Counted from the stretch's first letter, positions 26,086 to 37,536 are shown. The stretch is 64,000 nucleotides of DNA from Planococcus maritimus (GCF_001687625.2 NZ_CP016538.2:654001-718000); one strand, 5' to 3'. A program made the numbers and translations. The notes: generated from the letters alone by a model not told the origin.

Positions 26086-28356
26086 ATGCCAGAAAAACGA
26101 GATGAAATCATATTAAAAGGACTGCGGGAAAATAACTTAAAGAATATCGATTTGAATATCCCGAAAGAAAAAATCAACGTCTTTACCGGCCTGTCGGGTT
26201 CTGGGAAGAGTTCGGTAGTTTTTGATACCTTGGCGACAGAAAGCAGACGGCAGATGACTTTGAATTATCCGCTGTATATCCGGCACCAGATGCCGAGGTA
26301 CGAACGGCCGCATGCGGACTTGATGCAGCATTTGAGCCCGGTGGTTGTCGTGGAACAAAAGCCGGTGCGCGGCAATTCGCGTTCGACGGTGGGCACGTAT
26401 ATGGATATCGATCCGTTGATCCGGTTGTTGTTCTCGCGCGTCGGCAGCCCGTCGATTGGTTCGGCGACGGAGTTTTCGGTGGAGAGTTCGTTCGGCAATT
26501 GCCCAGAATGCAATGGCTTCGGGGAAGTAGTGAAGCCGGATATTCAAAAAATGATCGATGAAACGAAATCGCTGCGGAATTTGGCGGTGCAATTCAAGCC
26601 TTTAGCGCCACCTGGTTGGCAAGGCAGATGGATGGTGGACAGCGGTTTATTTGACCCGGACCTGCCCATCCAGGACTACTCGGAAGATCAATACAATCTG
26701 TTGCTGTACGGGCCACCGGAAGGCGAGCGAGTATTTGGCACGTATTATTACAAAGAAGGCACAACACAAATCGAATGGGATGGCATCATCCCGCGGTTTA
26801 TCCGCCTGTACATCAATCGCGATCTGACGAAACTGAAGAGAACGTCCCAGGAAGATGTCTTGGCGATGTCGACGCATGGCGTGTGCCCGACGTGCGAAGG
26901 TTCTGGACTGAATCCGAGGGTGCTAGAATGTAAAATCAACGGCTTGAACATCGCCCATTATGACCGCTTGGAATTAACGGAGCTGCTCGGGGAACTGGAG
27001 AAAATTGATGACCCGATCGGCAAATCGATTGCCCAACAAGCCCATCCGAACGTCAAGCAGTTGGTGGATTTGGGGCTTGGTTATTTGAGCTTGTCGCGCA
27101 AGATGGGCACTTTGTCAGGCGGCGAAGCCCAGCGTGTGAAAATTGCACGCCATTTGGGAAGCAGCTTGAACAATATCACGTATATTTTCGACGAGCCAAG
27201 TGCCGGACTGCATCCTGAGGAGATCGACATGCTGACGCATATGCTGGAAAGTATACGCGACAATTACAACACAGTCGTCGTCATCGAACACAATCTGGCA
27301 GTTATAAAAACGGCAGATGAAATTATCGAAATGGGGCCAGGCGCAGGCCGAGGCGGCGGTGAAGTGGTGTATCAAGGCGGGCAGGAAGGCTTGCAAAAAG
27401 CTTCCGCCATCACCGATTTGGATCATAAAGTGACGGTGAATGAACAGCCGCGAAAAGCGGCAGAAGCATTTTCGATCAAACACGCTTCTGATAATAATTT
27501 AAAAGATGTCAGTGTGGAAATTCCGAAGAACGCCTTGGTGTCCGTATGCGGCGTTTCCGGGTCTGGAAAAAGTTCGTTGATGTTCAGCGCCTTTACGGAA
27601 AACTATCCCGATACGATCGCCGTCGGCCAAGGCAGCATCGGCACGTCCAGCCGTTCGACGCTTGCGACCTATATGGGCATCATGAGTGACATCCGTTCCA
27701 TCATGGCCAAACAAACCGGGCAGCCGGCGGGATTGTTCAGCTTTAATTCATTGGGCGCTTGCCCAGTGTGTGAAGGGAAAGGCGTCACGACACCTAACGT
27801 CGCGTTTGCGGATCCTGTGACGGTCACGTGCGAAGCCTGCAGCGGCACGCGGTATTCCGATGAAGCTTTGTCTCATCATTACAAAGGAAAAAACATCGTG
27901 GAGATTTTGGAGCTGACGATCGACGAAACGAACGAGTATTTGGAAATGCCGAAAATCGTCAAAAAAGTAGATACCTTAAAAGATGTTGGCCTGGGCTACC
28001 TGACGCTCGGACAAACGACAGGCTCTTTGAGCGGTGGAGAAGTGCAGCGTTTGAAACTGGCAAGCCACTTGAAAAAAGAAGGGCAAATCTATTTGCTCGA
28101 TGAACCTTCTCTCGGCTTGCATACGCGAGACAATGACCATCTGTTAGACGTCTTCCAAGGACTTGTCGACAAAGGCAATTCGGTTATCATCATCGAGCAC
28201 AACCTGAACTTGATCGCGGCAAGCGACTGGGTCATCGAAATGGGCCCAAGTGGCGGCAAAAAAGGCGGCGAAGTGCTGTTTGAAGGCACACCAAAAGACA
28301 TGCTCGAAGCGGATACGCTGACGGCGAAATGGCTGAGAGCGGGCGTGGAAGGATAG
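26086..28356 (+). CDS. UvrA-like ABC ATPase (UvrA2/DrrC type)
   Basis: The 756-residue protein has two ABC halves: Walker A GLSGSGKSS (35-43) and GVSGSGKSS, and signatures LSGGEAQRVK and LSGGEVQRLK. Zinc-finger cysteine pairs appear as CPECNGFGE, CPTCEGSG, CPVCEGKG and CEACSG. It is about 200 residues shorter than housekeeping UvrA, with the first half compact, as in UvrA2/DrrC-like proteins lacking the UvrB-binding insertion. Such proteins are linked to DNA-lesion or DNA-drug tolerance. It is a lone gene, not beside uvrB. Confidence 0.88.
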   Translation: MPEKRDEIILKGLRENNLKNIDLNIPKEKINVFTGLSGSGKSSVVFDTLATESRRQMTLNYPLYIRHQMPRYERPHADLMQHLSPVVVVEQKPVRGNSRSTVGTYMDIDPLIRLLFSRVGSPSIGSATEFSVESSFGNCPECNGFGEVVKPDIQKMIDETKSLRNLAVQFKPLAPPGWQGRWMVDSGLFDPDLPIQDYSEDQYNLLLYGPPEGERVFGTYYYKEGTTQIEWDGIIPRFIRLYINRDLTKLKRTSQEDVLAMSTHGVCPTCEGSGLNPRVLECKINGLNIAHYDRLELTELLGELEKIDDPIGKSIAQQAHPNVKQLVDLGLGYLSLSRKMGTLSGGEAQRVKIARHLGSSLNNITYIFDEPSAGLHPEEIDMLTHMLESIRDNYNTVVVIEHNLAVIKTADEIIEMGPGAGRGGGEVVYQGGQEGLQKASAITDLDHKVTVNEQPRKAAEAFSIKHASDNNLKDVSVEIPKNALVSVCGVSGSGKSSLMFSAFTENYPDTIAVGQGSIGTSSRSTLATYMGIMSDIRSIMAKQTGQPAGLFSFNSLGACPVCEGKGVTTPNVAFADPVTVTCEACSGTRYSDEALSHHYKGKNIVEILELTIDETNEYLEMPKIVKKVDTLKDVGLGYLTLGQTTGSLSGGEVQRLKLASHLKKEGQIYLLDEPSLGLHTRDNDHLLDVFQGLVDKGNSVIIIEHNLNLIAASDWVIEMGPSGGKKGGEVLFEGTPKDMLEADTLTAKWLRAGVEG

Positions 28357-28372
28357 GGCGGCAGCAGCACTC

Positions 28373-28459
28373 TGTCCCTGTGCGCCACACAATTCGGCAG
28401 AACGAAACCTTTCTGTATCGGGGTTTTGGTGTGTGAATGTCCCTGTGCACCACACAATT
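28373..28459 (+). repeat. Paired 22-bp repeat, 65-bp spacing
   Basis: Copies start at 28373 (16 bp after the UvrA-like stop, co-oriented) and 28438. The second is followed by 40 bp of the TspO-like gene leader. No terminator hairpin is visible, so the pair may be the only element between the two genes. Confidence 0.9.
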
Positions 28460-28499
28460 TTCAGCAGCAGAAGAGTAAAATTTCGAGGAGGAAGCGACC

Positions 28500-29309
28500 A
28501 TGGATCAAAGCACATTAAAGAAAACGCGGCTGTTTGCCATTTTAAATATCATTGCTTATTTTGCGACGCTCGGTTTCAATTATCTCGGCTCATCTGGATT
28601 CTTTAACGGCAATACGCAAAAGGATATTTCAGATAAATACATGACGCTTATTTCGCCAGCGCCGTTTACGTTTTCGATATGGGGCGTCATTTATACGCTG
28701 CTGCTGATTACGCTAGGGTATTTACTGATTAAACACAAAAACGAGAGGGTCAGCCGGCTGGTGCTGTTGATTTCGCCTTTATTCATCGCGAGTTCGTTGT
28801 TCAATATGGGGTGGATCGTTGTGTTCTCCTATGAATGGATTGGCTTGTCGACTTTATTGATTGCTGGATTGCTGTTTTCCTTGCTCTTCATTGTCGAGAG
28901 AATATACAAGCATCGCTTTGAAGTTCCGTCGACACTCGCCGGGCTTGCCTTTACCTTGTACGCTGCCTGGGTATTCATTGCGACGATCGTCAACATTTCG
29001 CTGTCTCTCGTGCAGTTGGGCTGGGACGGCTTTGGCATTTCCGATTCGATTTGGACACTTGTCATTTTAGGAGTAGCGATTGGCTTTGTGCTGTTTTACT
29101 TGGCGCGCTTCAAAAATGCGGCGTTCCCGATTCCAATCGCTTGGGCGTTCTTTGGTATTTATAGCGCCTACGCGAGCGGGATGCTCGATCCAGAGATGGC
29201 CGGGGTTATTCAAGGCGTTTTACTAGCAGGCATCGCTATTTTCCTCATAGCCGTCGTCTGGAGATTCTTAAAAAATGGCAAAGCTCTTTTCCCGAAACAA
29301 TCTGTATGA
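28500..29309 (+). CDS. TspO/MBR-like tryptophan-rich membrane protein
   Basis: The 269-residue protein has seven or eight membrane spans and the Bacillales-type opening (NIIAYFATLGFNYLGSSGFFNG...SPAPFTFSIWGVIYTLL). It is longer than canonical TspO (about 155 residues). The family is thought to bind tetrapyrroles or stress ligands in the membrane; role here unproven. GAGGAGG lies 8 bp before the ATG. Confidence 0.72.
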   Translation: MDQSTLKKTRLFAILNIIAYFATLGFNYLGSSGFFNGNTQKDISDKYMTLISPAPFTFSIWGVIYTLLLITLGYLLIKHKNERVSRLVLLISPLFIASSLFNMGWIVVFSYEWIGLSTLLIAGLLFSLLFIVERIYKHRFEVPSTLAGLAFTLYAAWVFIATIVNISLSLVQLGWDGFGISDSIWTLVILGVAIGFVLFYLARFKNAAFPIPIAWAFFGIYSAYASGMLDPEMAGVIQGVLLAGIAIFLIAVVWRFLKNGKALFPKQSV

Positions 29310-29404
29310 GACAGAAAAAATTTATAGAATTGTAAGTTTGTTTGAATCTGAGATAATTCGGGAAGAATTAATAGCAGAATGAAATTTCAGAGGAGGAACT
29401 ATCA

Positions 29405-30082
29405 ATGGCAAAAGTACTAGCAGTATTATCAAGTGGACATAAAGATACAGAAAATAATTACGAAACCGGCTGGTGGGCAGAGGAATTGTTCGCGCCGATG
29501 GAGATCTTGCAAAATGCAGGACATCAAGTAGATTTAGCTTCACCAAAAGGCGGCAAGCCGACGCTTGACCAAGTCAGCCTCATGGAAGAGTATGACCCAG
29601 AAGGCAAATACAAAAAAATGTATGAATCCGGCTTAGCGGACAACACGACGGCTCTTTCAGACGTCGATGCTTCTGCATACGATGTCGTGTTCGTCGTGGG
29701 CGGCCACGGAGCAATGTACGACCTCGCGGAAAGCGAAACTTTGCATAAAATCATCAACGATGTCTATGACAACGGCAATATCGTTTCAGCGGTATGCCAC
29801 GGACCGGCGCCGTTGGTTTTCACAAAACGCCCAGATGGCCAAAGCATTATTGCAGGACTTGACGTCACTGGTTATCCGGAAGCTGTCGAACCAGAAGGCC
29901 TTCCAGAAATCTTGCCATTCAGCCTCGAAGGCAAAATGAGCGAAGTGGCGAATTATACGGCAGACGAGAAAGTGGTATGGGGCAACGAGCAATTGTTGAC
30001 TGGCCGCGATCCGTTTTCTGCTGAAGCTTTGGGCGACGAATTGGTAAAAGCATTAGCTAACAGAAGCCAACAGGAGAACTAA
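29405..30082 (+). CDS. DJ-1/PfpI family protein (glyoxalase III/chaperone-like)
   Basis: This 225-residue class I glutamine amidotransferase-like fold has the nucleophile elbow AVCHGPAP with Cys131 and His132 and an acidic residue in WWAEEL (26/27). The inserted region after SPKGGKPT matches the Hsp31-like glyoxalase III branch, which detoxifies methylglyoxal without glutathione. GAGGAGG precedes the ATG. The next gene starts 3 bp after the stop, so both probably form a stress-response operon. Confidence 0.88.
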   Translation: MAKVLAVLSSGHKDTENNYETGWWAEELFAPMEILQNAGHQVDLASPKGGKPTLDQVSLMEEYDPEGKYKKMYESGLADNTTALSDVDASAYDVVFVVGGHGAMYDLAESETLHKIINDVYDNGNIVSAVCHGPAPLVFTKRPDGQSIIAGLDVTGYPEAVEPEGLPEILPFSLEGKMSEVANYTADEKVVWGNEQLLTGRDPFSAEALGDELVKALANRSQQEN

Positions 30083-30085
30083 GTA

Positions 30086-30370
30086 ATGGAGACGATTTCC
30101 GTTACAGCGATTCTCAAGCCGAAAGAACAATTGGCCGATCGCTTATTAGCTGAGTTGCAAAAAGTTCAGGAAGCGTCGAAGCAAGAAGCCGGATGCTTGG
30201 CGTATGTTCTTCATCAATCCATCGAAGATGACACTTTCGTTCTTCATGAAAAATGGCAGGACATGGACGCGCTCGAGAGCCATATTGCTTCCGACCATTA
30301 CCAGGAATACCGCAACAATATCGCTGACTTGGTCTCCGCACGGGAAGTTTTTAAACTGACTGTGCTGTAA
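30086..30370 (+). CDS. Antibiotic biosynthesis monooxygenase (ABM/YgiN-like) domain protein
   Basis: The 94-residue ferredoxin-like ABM protein has the pattern ISVTAILKPKEQLADRLLAELQKV...EAGCLAYVLHQS...FVLHEKWQDMDALESH, typical of quinol or heme-type monooxygenases of the YgiN group. AGGAG sits in the end of the DJ-1 gene, 3 bp upstream in the same operon. It probably handles quinones or reactive carbonyls. Confidence 0.85.
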   Translation: METISVTAILKPKEQLADRLLAELQKVQEASKQEAGCLAYVLHQSIEDDTFVLHEKWQDMDALESHIASDHYQEYRNNIADLVSAREVFKLTVL

Positions 30371-30404
30371 GCTGGCGAAATCACATTTGTATATGAGAGA
30401 TAAA

Positions 30405-30447
30405 AGCAGGACTATGCGATAACTCATCGTAAAGTCCTGCTTTTTTT
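30405..30447 (+). terminator. Intrinsic terminator of the DJ-1/ABM operon
   Basis: The stem AGCAGGACT / AGTCCTGCT has a further short inner pairing (GCGAT / ATCG) and is followed by seven T. Confidence 0.9.
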
Positions 30448-30510
30448 ATGGGAAAATGATAAATGGCGAGCCGGTATTTGTAATATTTACACAAAAATTC
30501 AGAAAACATA

Positions 30511-30540
30511 TTGACAGCGCTTTCTTTTAAGTATACCTTA
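30511..30540 (+). promoter_or_regulatory. glpF promoter with overlapping cre box
   Basis: TTGACA at 30511-30516 is a consensus -35; the -10 is less clear (TATACC at 30532 or TACCTT at 30534). TGACAGCGCTTTCT at 30512-30525 matches the CcpA cre consensus with two mismatches, so glucose repression is likely. Confidence 0.6.
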
Positions 30541-30579
30541 TAGATAACAAGTTCAGAGCTGTGTTGGAGACCCGGAGAT

Positions 30580-30636
30580 TCGCACATTAATGAGTACTTC
30601 TATTAAGAAGAGCTTTCATTAATTGCGGCTTTTTTT
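30580..30636 (+). terminator. Leader terminator upstream of glpF (GlpP antitermination candidate)
   Basis: The stem CGCACATTAATGA pairs with TCATTAATTGCG across a 20-base loop and is followed by seven T, about 50 bp before glpF and after the promoter. In Bacillus subtilis the glp leaders carry such terminators that GlpP bypasses with glycerol-3-phosphate. glpP is not in this window, so the control is inferred. Confidence 0.75.
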
Positions 30637-30685
30637 ATGGACATTTATCCAGCTGTGGCTTTAAAAGGAAAAGGAGTGTTAAGCG

Positions 30686-33054
<2,369 letters not shown>

Positions 33055-33076
33055 TGTCCCTGTGCACGACGCAATT
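33055..33076 (+). repeat. Single 22-bp repeat abutting the glpK stop
   Basis: The copy begins directly after TAA and has one arm mutation (CGCA for CACA). The glpK terminator follows at 33114. Confidence 0.85.
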
Positions 33077-33113
33077 CTGACTATTCACAACAATTTATAT
33101 TAGATTCATCTTT

Positions 33114-33146
33114 ATCCTGCCAACATATTGTTGGTAGGATTTTTTT
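33114..33146 (+). terminator. Intrinsic terminator of glpFK
   Basis: ATCCTGCCAAC pairs with GTTGGTAGGAT (one mismatch), loop of 5, then six T. Confidence 0.88.
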
Positions 33147-33153
33147 GTGGGCA

Positions 33154-33262
33154 AATTGTGTGATGCACAGGGGCGAAGTTTTTCCGGGAGTGCCCGCAAT
33201 CCTTTTCATGGCGCAATTCGCCGCAAGAGGAGGGGTGTTGAATTGTTTGGTGCACAGGGACA
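33154..33262 (-). repeat. Paired inverted 22-bp repeats, 87-bp spacing
   Basis: Minus-strand copies start (AATT side) at 33154 and 33241, with the AATT end of the first facing the glpK terminator. The 65-bp spacer includes GCGCAATTCG, possibly a decayed third copy. No minus-strand gene is nearby, so this pair is not a 3' untranslated element of a visible gene. Confidence 0.85.
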
Positions 33263-33478
33263 GATCTGAAAACCATTATTTCGGCAAACTATTCTTTTTA
33301 TGAATACGTACTATTGATAATAAATATATAAGATAATACCTTGTTATAATGGAAATATCAAAATTTTTTATCATTTACAAATTTGAGTTATATCTATTTC
33401 AATATATCTTTATTCGTGTATAATGGGCATTGCTTCACTGCGGTGAAGGGCTAAAGATTAAGAAAGAAGTGAGAACAG
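33263..33478 (+). promoter_or_regulatory. AT-rich leader of the hydroxybutyrate operon
   Basis: The stretch is strongly AT-rich. TATAAT occurs at 33345-33350 and 33419-33424; neither has a good -35 at 16-18 bp, so the promoter probably needs an activator. A short stem (CACTGCGGTG) lies near 33437. Confidence 0.4.
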
Positions 33479-34762
33479 ATGTTAAGTATTTTGATTGGAT
33501 TAATCTTATTGATTGCGCTTGCCTATTTGGGCTGGTCGATCATTTGGGTGGCCCCATTAGCGGCCGGCGTTGTAGCCTTGCTCAGCGGGCTCGATGTTTA
33601 TAGCACTTATACAGAAACTTATATGAGCGGTTTGGTAAGTTTCGTTCAGAAATGGTTCCCGATATTCCTCTTAGGGGCCGTATTCGGGAAATTGATGGAA
33701 GAGACCGGAGCTGCGCGAGCGGTTGCGAAGAAAGTCACACAGCTGATCGGCGGAAAGCGCGCTATTCTAGGCGTCTTGATCGCAGCGGCATTATTGACTT
33801 ACGGGGGCGTCAGCTTGTTTGTGGTCGTCTTTGCGGTCTACCCGATTGCGCTTGAATTGTTCCGTGAGGCCAATGTAACGCGCAGATTGCTGGTGCCAAC
33901 TTTCGCACTCGGAGCATTCACGTTTACGATGACGTCAATGCCAGGTACTCCACAGATTCAAAACTTGATTCCGATGGATACCTATAACACCACACCAATG
34001 GCAGGACCGGTCATCGGTATCGTCACGACATTGATCATGGCGGTTGGCGGCTACGCTTGGTTGGCGTATCGCGAGAAGAAATTGTCAGCTAAAGGCGAGG
34101 GCTTTGAAATTCGCAAACAAGCTGGTTCATCGAAAGAGGAAGAGGTGGCGACGCCGAACTGGATGTTGTCGCTCGTTCCGCTTATCGTGGTCGTCGTATT
34201 CTTGAATATCGTCAACCTTCAGCCGATTTACGCGTTGATGTTAGGGATCGTCACGATCATGTTGATTAACGTGAAGCATTATAAGAAATTCGTCTTCTCG
34301 ATTAATGAAGGTGCTAAAGGATCTGTCATGGCCATCCTAAATACCAGTGCGGCTGTCGGATTCGGTGCCGTCATTGCGATCGTTCCGGCATTCGACAACA
34401 TCACTTCTTGGTTGCTCAATGTGTCGGATAACCCGTTGGTCGCCCAGTCATTGGCGATTCAAGTCATGGCGATGATCACGGGATCCGCTTCAGGTGGTAT
34501 GGGCATTGCGCTCAGCACTTTGGGGGATACGTTCTACAACCTGTCTCAAACGACGGGCATCAACCCGGAAGTTTTCCACCGGATGGCTTCTGTGGCATCG
34601 GGCGCTTCGATCCTGCCGAATAACGGCGCATTGCTGACTTTGTTAGCCGTAACAGGATTGACGCATCGCGAAACTTATAAAGATGTGTTCGTGGTGGCAT
34701 TGGTCATCCCGACTATCGCCGTCATCGTCGGCATCATCTTGGGCGGTATCGGTTTAGTTTAA
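33479..34762 (+). CDS. GntP family permease, probable 3-hydroxybutyrate importer
   Basis: The 427-residue protein has 12-14 membrane spans and GntP-family motifs: FVQKWFPIFLLGAVFGKLMEETGAARAVA, TSMPGTPQIQNLIP, and GSASGGMGIALSTLG near the end. The family transports gluconate and other hydroxyacids with protons. The next gene, 39 bp away, encodes 3-hydroxybutyrate dehydrogenase, so 3-hydroxybutyrate is the likely substrate. It would let the cell use monomers released from external polyhydroxybutyrate. Confidence 0.82.
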   Translation: MLSILIGLILLIALAYLGWSIIWVAPLAAGVVALLSGLDVYSTYTETYMSGLVSFVQKWFPIFLLGAVFGKLMEETGAARAVAKKVTQLIGGKRAILGVLIAAALLTYGGVSLFVVVFAVYPIALELFREANVTRRLLVPTFALGAFTFTMTSMPGTPQIQNLIPMDTYNTTPMAGPVIGIVTTLIMAVGGYAWLAYREKKLSAKGEGFEIRKQAGSSKEEEVATPNWMLSLVPLIVVVVFLNIVNLQPIYALMLGIVTIMLINVKHYKKFVFSINEGAKGSVMAILNTSAAVGFGAVIAIVPAFDNITSWLLNVSDNPLVAQSLAIQVMAMITGSASGGMGIALSTLGDTFYNLSQTTGINPEVFHRMASVASGASILPNNGALLTLLAVTGLTHRETYKDVFVVALVIPTIAVIVGIILGGIGLV

Positions 34763-34801
34763 AATTTTCCACACTAATAAACAATAATGGAGGAATTCAA
34801 T

Positions 34802-35578
34802 ATGGTAGAGCAAAAAGTAGTAGTAATCACAGGATCCGCGCGCGGCATCGGTTTTGAAATTGGCAAGCATTTCGCAGAAAGCGGAGCAAAAGTCGTTTTG
34901 TCGGATATCAACAATGAAGTGCTGCAGGAATCTGCACAATCTTTGAGAAACGAAGGCTTTGAAGCCATTGGCGTAAAAGCCGATGTCACAAGCGAAGAAG
35001 ACCTTCAAAACTTGGTAGCGGAAACGAAAAACACTTACGGCCGCGTCGACATCGTTATCAACAACGCTGGTTTGCAACACGTTTCGCCAATCGAGGAATT
35101 TCCGACAGCGAAATACGAATTGATGATCAAGATCATGCTAACAGCCCCATTCATGTTGACGAAAGCAGTCTTCCCGATCATGAAAGAACAAGGCTTTGGC
35201 CGCATCATCAACATCTCGTCGATCAACGGATTGATCGGCTTCTCCGGTAAAGCGGCTTACAACAGCGCGAAGCACGGCGTCATCGGTTTGACGAAAGTAG
35301 CAGCGCTAGAAGGTGCTGAGCACGGCATCACAGTGAACGCTGTCGCACCAGGCTATGTCGACACGCCGCTCGTCCGCGGACAAATGGCCGACTTGGCTAA
35401 GACGCGCAATGTGCCACTCGAAAAAGTACTAGAAGAAGTACTCTTGCCGCTCGTCCCGCAAAAACGCTTGCTTGACGTCGCTGAAATCGCTGATTGCGCC
35501 TTGTACTTGGCAAGTGACAAAGCGAAAAGCATCACGGGCCAAACAATCGTCATCGATGGCGGTTACACGGCTCAATAA
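34802..35578 (+). CDS. 3-hydroxybutyrate dehydrogenase
   Basis: The start at 34802 follows GGAGG by 8 bp. The 258-residue short-chain dehydrogenase has GSARGIG (11-17), NNAG (87-90), catalytic Ser140, Tyr153 and Lys157, and the BDH marks NAGLQHVSPIEEFP, GLIGFSGKAAYNSAKHG and LVPQKRLLDVAEIA. It oxidises (R)-3-hydroxybutyrate to acetoacetate with NAD+. It forms an operon with the GntP permease and ends at a terminator. Confidence 0.9.
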   Translation: MVEQKVVVITGSARGIGFEIGKHFAESGAKVVLSDINNEVLQESAQSLRNEGFEAIGVKADVTSEEDLQNLVAETKNTYGRVDIVINNAGLQHVSPIEEFPTAKYELMIKIMLTAPFMLTKAVFPIMKEQGFGRIINISSINGLIGFSGKAAYNSAKHGVIGLTKVAALEGAEHGITVNAVAPGYVDTPLVRGQMADLAKTRNVPLEKVLEEVLLPLVPQKRLLDVAEIADCALYLASDKAKSITGQTIVIDGGYTAQ

Positions 35579-35617
35579 AAAACCTTCTACCAGAAGCCAT
35601 TCTGGTAATGGCAGTTG

Positions 35618-35655
35618 AAACTCCCGCTCGGCTTAATGCCTGGCGGGAGTTTTTG
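35618..35655 (+). terminator. Intrinsic terminator of the hydroxybutyrate operon
   Basis: AAACTCCCGC pairs with GCGGGAGTTT, followed by TTT and G; loop of 15 bases. Confidence 0.85.
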
Positions 35656-35663
35656 TGTGGGCG

Positions 35664-35762
35664 AATTGTGTGGTGCACAGGGACAATAAACCGTTCGTCA
35701 AGCCAAAATCCCACGCTGTGTCTTGCTTCTGGGCGCATGGAATTGTGTGGCGCACAGGGACA
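35664..35762 (-). repeat. Paired inverted 22-bp repeats, 77-bp spacing
   Basis: Minus-strand copies start at 35664 and 35741. The AATT end of the first faces the terminator 8 bp away. The pair sits in the leader of the macro-domain gene. Confidence 0.88.
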
Positions 35763-35811
35763 GGTCGGGTGGTAGAATAAAAAGAGAGGAGAACTAGAAA
35801 GGGATGAGCCC

Positions 35812-36798
35812 ATGCCACTGCAAATCGTGCGCAACGATATTTCCAAAATGACAACTGACGCAATCGTTAATGCCGCAAACTCCAGCCTGAAAATGGGCGG
35901 TGGTGTGTGCGGGTCGATTTTCCGTGCGGCAGGGCCGAAGCAATTGCAGGAAGCGTGCGACCAGATCGGCCATTGTGCGGTCGGGGAGGCTGTGCACACC
36001 GACGGCTTTGAACTTGATGTAAAGTACATCATCCATACGGTCGGCCCGGTGTGGGAAGGCGGAGGGCGCAACGAGGAAATGTTGCTGCGCAATTGCTACC
36101 GTCATTCGTTGGAAGTCGCCGTGGAGCTTGGCTGTGCGTCGATCGCGTTTCCGCTTATCTCGACCGGCATATTTGGCTATCCGAAAGAACCGGCACTGCG
36201 CGTGGCGACTGAAGAGATCGATGCATTTCTGGACGAGTACGATATGGACGTTCATCTGGTTGTGTTAGACAAGCAATCGTTTGGCATCAGCCAAAAGCTT
36301 TACGAATCGATTGAAAGCTTTATCAATGAACAGGAAGCGGCGGTCTTGGAAGAAGCTGCTGACCGCTACCGCAAGCAGCGATCAGTAGAAAGCCCGATGC
36401 ATGAGCTGCGAGAGATGCTTGAGCCACAAGCAAGCCTAGAAGAGCTTTTGGAAAACTTGGATGAATCCTTTTCGCAGCGGTTGTTCAGGTTCATAGACGC
36501 GCGAGGCATGACCGATGCCGAGACTTACAAAAAGGCCAACCTCGACAAAAAGCTGTTTTCCAAAATCCGAAATTCACCAGGCTATACGCCGAAGAAAAAG
36601 ACCATCCTGGCGTTTGCCATCGCGCTTGAACTGGACCTCGACGAAACCGAGGAACTGCTGGGGACAGCCGGTTACCGCTTGTCGAACAGCCATAAATTTG
36701 ATCTGATTGTCCGCTATTTTATCGAGCGAGAACAATACAATATTTTTGAAATCAATGAAGCCTTGTTTGCATTTGATGAAGCGCTTCTTGGTTCGTAA
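35812..36798 (+). CDS. Macro-domain protein with C-terminal helical HTH-like domain
   Basis: The 328-residue protein has a macro domain (1 to about 175): NAAN at 20-23, GGGVCGSIF at 29-37, and STGIFGYP near 118. In MacroD-type hydrolases the loop reads GGGVDGAIH; here the Asp and His are Cys and Phe, so that chemistry may be lost while ADP-ribose binding remains. After a helical linker, residues ~215-328 form a separate domain (FSQRLFRFIDARGM...KLFSKIRNSPGYTPKKKTILAFAIALELDLDETEELLGTAGY) that looks XRE-like. A vWA gene follows 81 bp on, beyond a terminator. Confidence 0.85.
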   Translation: MPLQIVRNDISKMTTDAIVNAANSSLKMGGGVCGSIFRAAGPKQLQEACDQIGHCAVGEAVHTDGFELDVKYIIHTVGPVWEGGGRNEEMLLRNCYRHSLEVAVELGCASIAFPLISTGIFGYPKEPALRVATEEIDAFLDEYDMDVHLVVLDKQSFGISQKLYESIESFINEQEAAVLEEAADRYRKQRSVESPMHELREMLEPQASLEELLENLDESFSQRLFRFIDARGMTDAETYKKANLDKKLFSKIRNSPGYTPKKKTILAFAIALELDLDETEELLGTAGYRLSNSHKFDLIVRYFIEREQYNIFEINEALFAFDEALLGS

Positions 36799-36826
36799 AA
36801 GGTCGCTTTCAAAGCGACCTTTTTTC
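36799..36826 (+). terminator. Intrinsic terminator between macro and vWA genes
   Basis: AAGGTCGCTTT pairs with AAAGCGACCTT with a minimal loop, followed by a T run. The vWA gene may depend on readthrough or its own promoter. Confidence 0.85.
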
Positions 36827-36879
36827 TATGGAAAAATCGTATCCTTGGGGTAACAAATAACCTGAAGGAGGAAACAAAG

Positions 36880-37536
36880 ATGAAAAATGAAACGACGGAA
36901 TTGGTGTTTATTCTAGATAAGAGCGGTTCGATGGCGGGGCTTGAGAAAGATACGATCGGTGGTTTCAATGCCTTGCTCGACAAGCAGCGAAAGCTTCCGG
37001 GCGAGGTCCGTGTAACAACGGTGCTGTTCAATCAGGAATACGAATTGCTTCATGATCGCATTTCACTTGAAGGCATTTCGCCGATGACCGATGGCGATTA
37101 TGAAGTGGGCGGCATGACCGCTTTGCTCGATGCGATTGGCTCGACCATCCAAAAAATCAGCAACGCCCAAAAAGGCACGTTGAAAAAACATCAAGCCGAT
37201 CGAGTGATGTTCGTCATTACGACGGACGGCTTGGAGAATTCCAGCTGCGAATATACGTATAAGAAAATCCATGAAATGATCGCTTCCAAAAAGACGATGG
37301 GCTGGGAATTTATCTTTCTCGGTGCGAATATCGACGCGGTCGCAACGGCTAAAAAATTTGGCGTCGACGAAGAGTTTGCGGTGGATTACCATGCGGATGC
37401 GGAAGGGACGGAGTTGAATTACCAAGTGTTGAGCGAAGCGGTCAGTTCGTTCCGGAGCGGGAAAAAAGTGGAACGGGAGTGGAAGAAGGAGATCGAGAGA
37501 GATTATAAATCTCGAGTACAGAAGGATAATAAATAA
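36880..37536 (+). CDS. vWA domain protein
   Basis: The 218-residue protein is almost only a von Willebrand A domain. The metal-ion-dependent adhesion site is complete: Asp13, Ser15 and Ser17 in DKSGSM, Thr80 in GGMTALLDAI, Asp116 in TTDGLEN. No signal peptide, so it is cytosolic. Such small vWA proteins act in protein complexes (for example with macro or Ter-type stress proteins). Its neighbour is an ADP-ribose-type macro protein. The C-terminal tail is basic (EREWKKEIERDYKSRVQK). AAGGAGG precedes the ATG. Confidence 0.88.
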   Translation: MKNETTELVFILDKSGSMAGLEKDTIGGFNALLDKQRKLPGEVRVTTVLFNQEYELLHDRISLEGISPMTDGDYEVGGMTALLDAIGSTIQKISNAQKGTLKKHQADRVMFVITTDGLENSSCEYTYKKIHEMIASKKTMGWEFIFLGANIDAVATAKKFGVDEEFAVDYHADAEGTELNYQVLSEAVSSFRSGKKVEREWKKEIERDYKSRVQKDNK

